Positions 36,935-38,594 of a stretch of DNA of 38,594 nt are shown here, piece by piece. The stretch spans positions 1 to 38,594 of the forward strand of contig UREN01000017.1 in NCBI GenBank assembly GCA_900546885.1, written 5' to 3'. Origin of the DNA: an uncultured Oscillospiraceae bacterium (GTDB lineage Bacteria > Bacillota > Clostridia > Oscillospirales > Ruminococcaceae). How positions within the stretch are numbered: position 1 is the stretch's first letter; the number at the start of each line of letters is the position of its first letter. A program made the position numbers and the translations under genes. Below the pieces are notes generated by a model. It was not told where the DNA came from and searched no databases. It saw nothing but the letters and a program-made list of their open reading frames with translations.

Positions 36935-38594
36935 AAAAACGATTTTTTTCCGCCCTGCTGTGCCTGTGCCTGCTGGCGGGGCTGGCGCCAAATATAGGTA
37001 CGACAGCATATGCGGCGGGGACCGCCATCGGTGAAACGGTGGAGTTTGCCGGGCATGAGTGGTACATCATCGGCACCCCCACCGAGGGCGTCACCGCCCC
37101 GGCGGGCTGCTACACCCTGTTTGCGAAAAACAATGACTTTGGCACATCGAAAGGACCACGGGAAAGCTTTAGAGATAGTGAGCTTAACCAAAAGCTCGGC
37201 GAAATCTACGGAGAGTTTTCAAGCAACACGAGCGATATTGAGATGCGTACCTTGACTGCCAGCGACGGTATAATGGGCGACGAGGTGGCAAAAGCCCTGT
37301 GGCCGCTCAGTGAAGAAGAATTTAATTCTTTGAAGAATCAAGCCGTTTTTGAAAATAAGTTGGCATTTGAGAATGTCAACTATTGGCTCCGCGACTCCCA
37401 GCAGAGAGGGAACGGGTACAGTGCCCGCTATGTATCCTATGTCACCGGAGCTCCGGGATGGTCTGACCCTAGCCAGCACGACAATAATATTTTCGCCATC
37501 CGCCCCGCCCTGTATGTGAAACAGGAGGCGATTGAGATTGAGGCCGATTTGGTGGTGGGTGCGAATGCGATCCGAAACGCGCAAATGGGCGTTAATTTTG
37601 AGCAAAGCACGGGCACGGACACCCCGCTTGTCATTGACGAAAGCCTGAAGCTGGATGTGCGCATGGAAGCATCCCAAATAAATAAGCGTGAAGGTGCCCT
37701 TGATTTTCGCATTTTTGGTGATACTACTACCACCGGCCCAAATAGAGTGGTAGCCGCTGTGCTAACTGATGAAAACGGAAATGTGAAATATTATGGCAAG
37801 TTCAGGGATTGTTCTGGAAAACTACCTGAAAAAAGCGACTTTAGCATAAGTATGGGAGAGGTAACAGCAGGAACCTATACCCTTTCGATCTTTCTGCACG
37901 ACACAGAAACCAACCAGATCAGTGAACTGTCCCCGACCATGAAGGTAGAAATAGGTGGCACCATAGGAACGATCACCGAATATAACGGTCAAACATATGA
38001 AAAGGATCTGGCTTTTACCCAGCATCCGCAAAATCAAATCGTTTACACAGGAAGCACCGCCACCTTTAGTGCTGAGGCAGAAGGAATAGAAGGAATAAAC
38101 ATAGAATACACCTGGCAGGCTCAGCCAAAAAGCAGCGACCCGGAAACCGGTATATGGTATGAAATCGAGCAACTTTCTGGAATACTCTCTGTACCATACA
38201 ACAGTAAGACGCTCGAATTTACGAATCCGTCAGGCACATGGAGTGACAATTCTTATTATGTCGTCAGTGCTTTGGCTTCCTACTACGCTCCGGCTGATGT
38301 CCGGTACCGTTGTGTAGCAGAAGATAGTGATGGCAACACTGTTTACAGCAACCCGGCAGAGTTGACGGTGATACCCAGCGGCGGCACCGATGGCCGGGAG
38401 GTGGAGCTTCGCTCCAACGGCACCTATGTCCAGTGGCGCTATGCGGGCGAGGCCGATACCGAATGGCGCGACCTGGTGGCCCTTTCTGCCATCACCGGCG
38501 GGGACGGCCGGGAAATTCAGCTTCAGGTGGCAAACGGCTATATCCAGTGGAAGTACGACACCGATACCCAGTGGAACAATCTGCTTGCCCTCTC
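36931..38594 (+). CDS. Secreted DUF6273-like repeat protein (partial, runs off the window)
   Basis: At least 554 codons, open at the right edge. A signal peptide spans ~1-28 (KKRFFSALLCLCLLAGL, cleavage near AYA). Residues ~33-195 resemble a DUF6273 domain: VEFAGHEWYIIG at the start, NYWLRDSQQRGNG, and FAIRPALYV at the end. Ig-like segments follow, one with FTQHPQNQIVYTGSTATFSA. From residue ~488 a 38-residue repeat begins: GREVELRSNGTYVQWRY, then GREIQLQVANGYIQWKY, continuing past the window. The start overlaps the upstream stop (ATGA). Base composition changes inside the gene: GC-rich at both ends, AT-rich between about 37140 and 38370. It is probably a surface or binding protein; the ligand is unknown. 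Confidence 0.82.
   Translation, partial: MKKRFFSALLCLCLLAGLAPNIGTTAYAAGTAIGETVEFAGHEWYIIGTPTEGVTAPAGCYTLFAKNNDFGTSKGPRESFRDSELNQKLGEIYGEFSSNTSDIEMRTLTASDGIMGDEVAKALWPLSEEEFNSLKNQAVFENKLAFENVNYWLRDSQQRGNGYSARYVSYVTGAPGWSDPSQHDNNIFAIRPALYVKQEAIEIEADLVVGANAIRNAQMGVNFEQSTGTDTPLVIDESLKLDVRMEASQINKREGALDFRIFGDTTTTGPNRVVAAVLTDENGNVKYYGKFRDCSGKLPEKSDFSISMGEVTAGTYTLSIFLHDTETNQISELSPTMKVEIGGTIGTITEYNGQTYEKDLAFTQHPQNQIVYTGSTATFSAEAEGIEGINIEYTWQAQPKSSDPETGIWYEIEQLSGILSVPYNSKTLEFTNPSGTWSDNSYYVVSALASYYAPADVRYRCVAEDSDGNTVYSNPAELTVIPSGGTDGREVELRSNGTYVQWRYAGEADTEWRDLVALSAITGGDGREIQLQVANGYIQWKYDTDTQWNNLLAL

Overview
The window looks like chromosomal DNA of an anaerobic, endospore-forming, high-GC member of Clostridia, most likely Oscillospiraceae/Ruminococcaceae (an inference). 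The reasons are a GC-rich coding style, sporulation genes (a SpoVB-type flippase, SpoIIID, SpoIID, a CbxX/SpoVK-type AAA+ protein), a monomeric group-B-like [FeFe] hydrogenase with a ferredoxin-like N-terminus, sigma-A promoters of the TTGACA/TATAAT type and strong GGAGG ribosome binding sites. No rRNA, tRNA, CRISPR array, transposase or integrase was seen.

Layout. 1-2.0 kb: AT-rich start, then spoVB (+), ending in a dispersed ~100-nt repeat that carries a terminator. 2.1-4.7 kb (-): a hypoxanthine/uracil-DNA glycosylase and a Cof-type HAD phosphatase, then nagA. 5.1-6.4 kb (-): a vWA-domain protein with a Cys-rich tail. 6.8-10.6 kb (+): a MalY/PatB aminotransferase, the second repeat copy, and a large AAA+ protein. 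10.7-13.9 kb (-): a MATE transporter behind an attenuator that resembles a guanidine-IV riboswitch, ferritin under a Fur-box promoter, and a 10-TM metal exporter. 14.2-17.6 kb (+): hydrogenase, spoIIID with a sigma-E-like promoter, and a thioredoxin-reductase-like flavoprotein coupled to dCMP deaminase. 17.7-21.9 kb (-): pstS-pstC-pstA-pstB-phoU, with Pho-box-like repeats upstream. 22.1-24.5 kb (-): a CDF cation transporter and an aminotransferase. 24.8-25.7 kb (+): a NYN-LOTUS protein. 25.7-28.9 kb (-): a very large secreted beta-helix/Ig-like surface protein with a truncated sorting motif. 29.2-31.3 kb (-): citrate synthase and an overlapping membrane protein. 31.5-32.6 kb (+): spoIID. 32.6-34.1 kb (-): a cytoplasmic alpha-amylase. 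34.2-34.55 kb (-): a frameshifted TIGR04076-like gene. 34.65-35.3 kb (+): a Crp/Fnr regulator.

The right end (about 35.4-38.6 kb) has an accessory character. A gene-poor stretch holds an (GCAA)8 tract inside a small ORF. It is followed by a tightly overlapping four-gene unit: TetR regulator, 52-aa membrane protein, 102-aa protein with a C-x2-C...CH site, and a secreted DUF6273-like repeat protein that runs off the window. The surface gene is compositionally mosaic.

The most notable observations are: the covarying dispersed repeat/RNA element; the MATE-leader attenuator; the TetR/surface-protein operon; the surface protein that stops within its NPKTG motif; two back-to-back perfect palindromes in that gene's leader; a promoter nested in the nagA terminator; and the tetranucleotide tract. 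Function calls come from reading motifs; no database search was possible.
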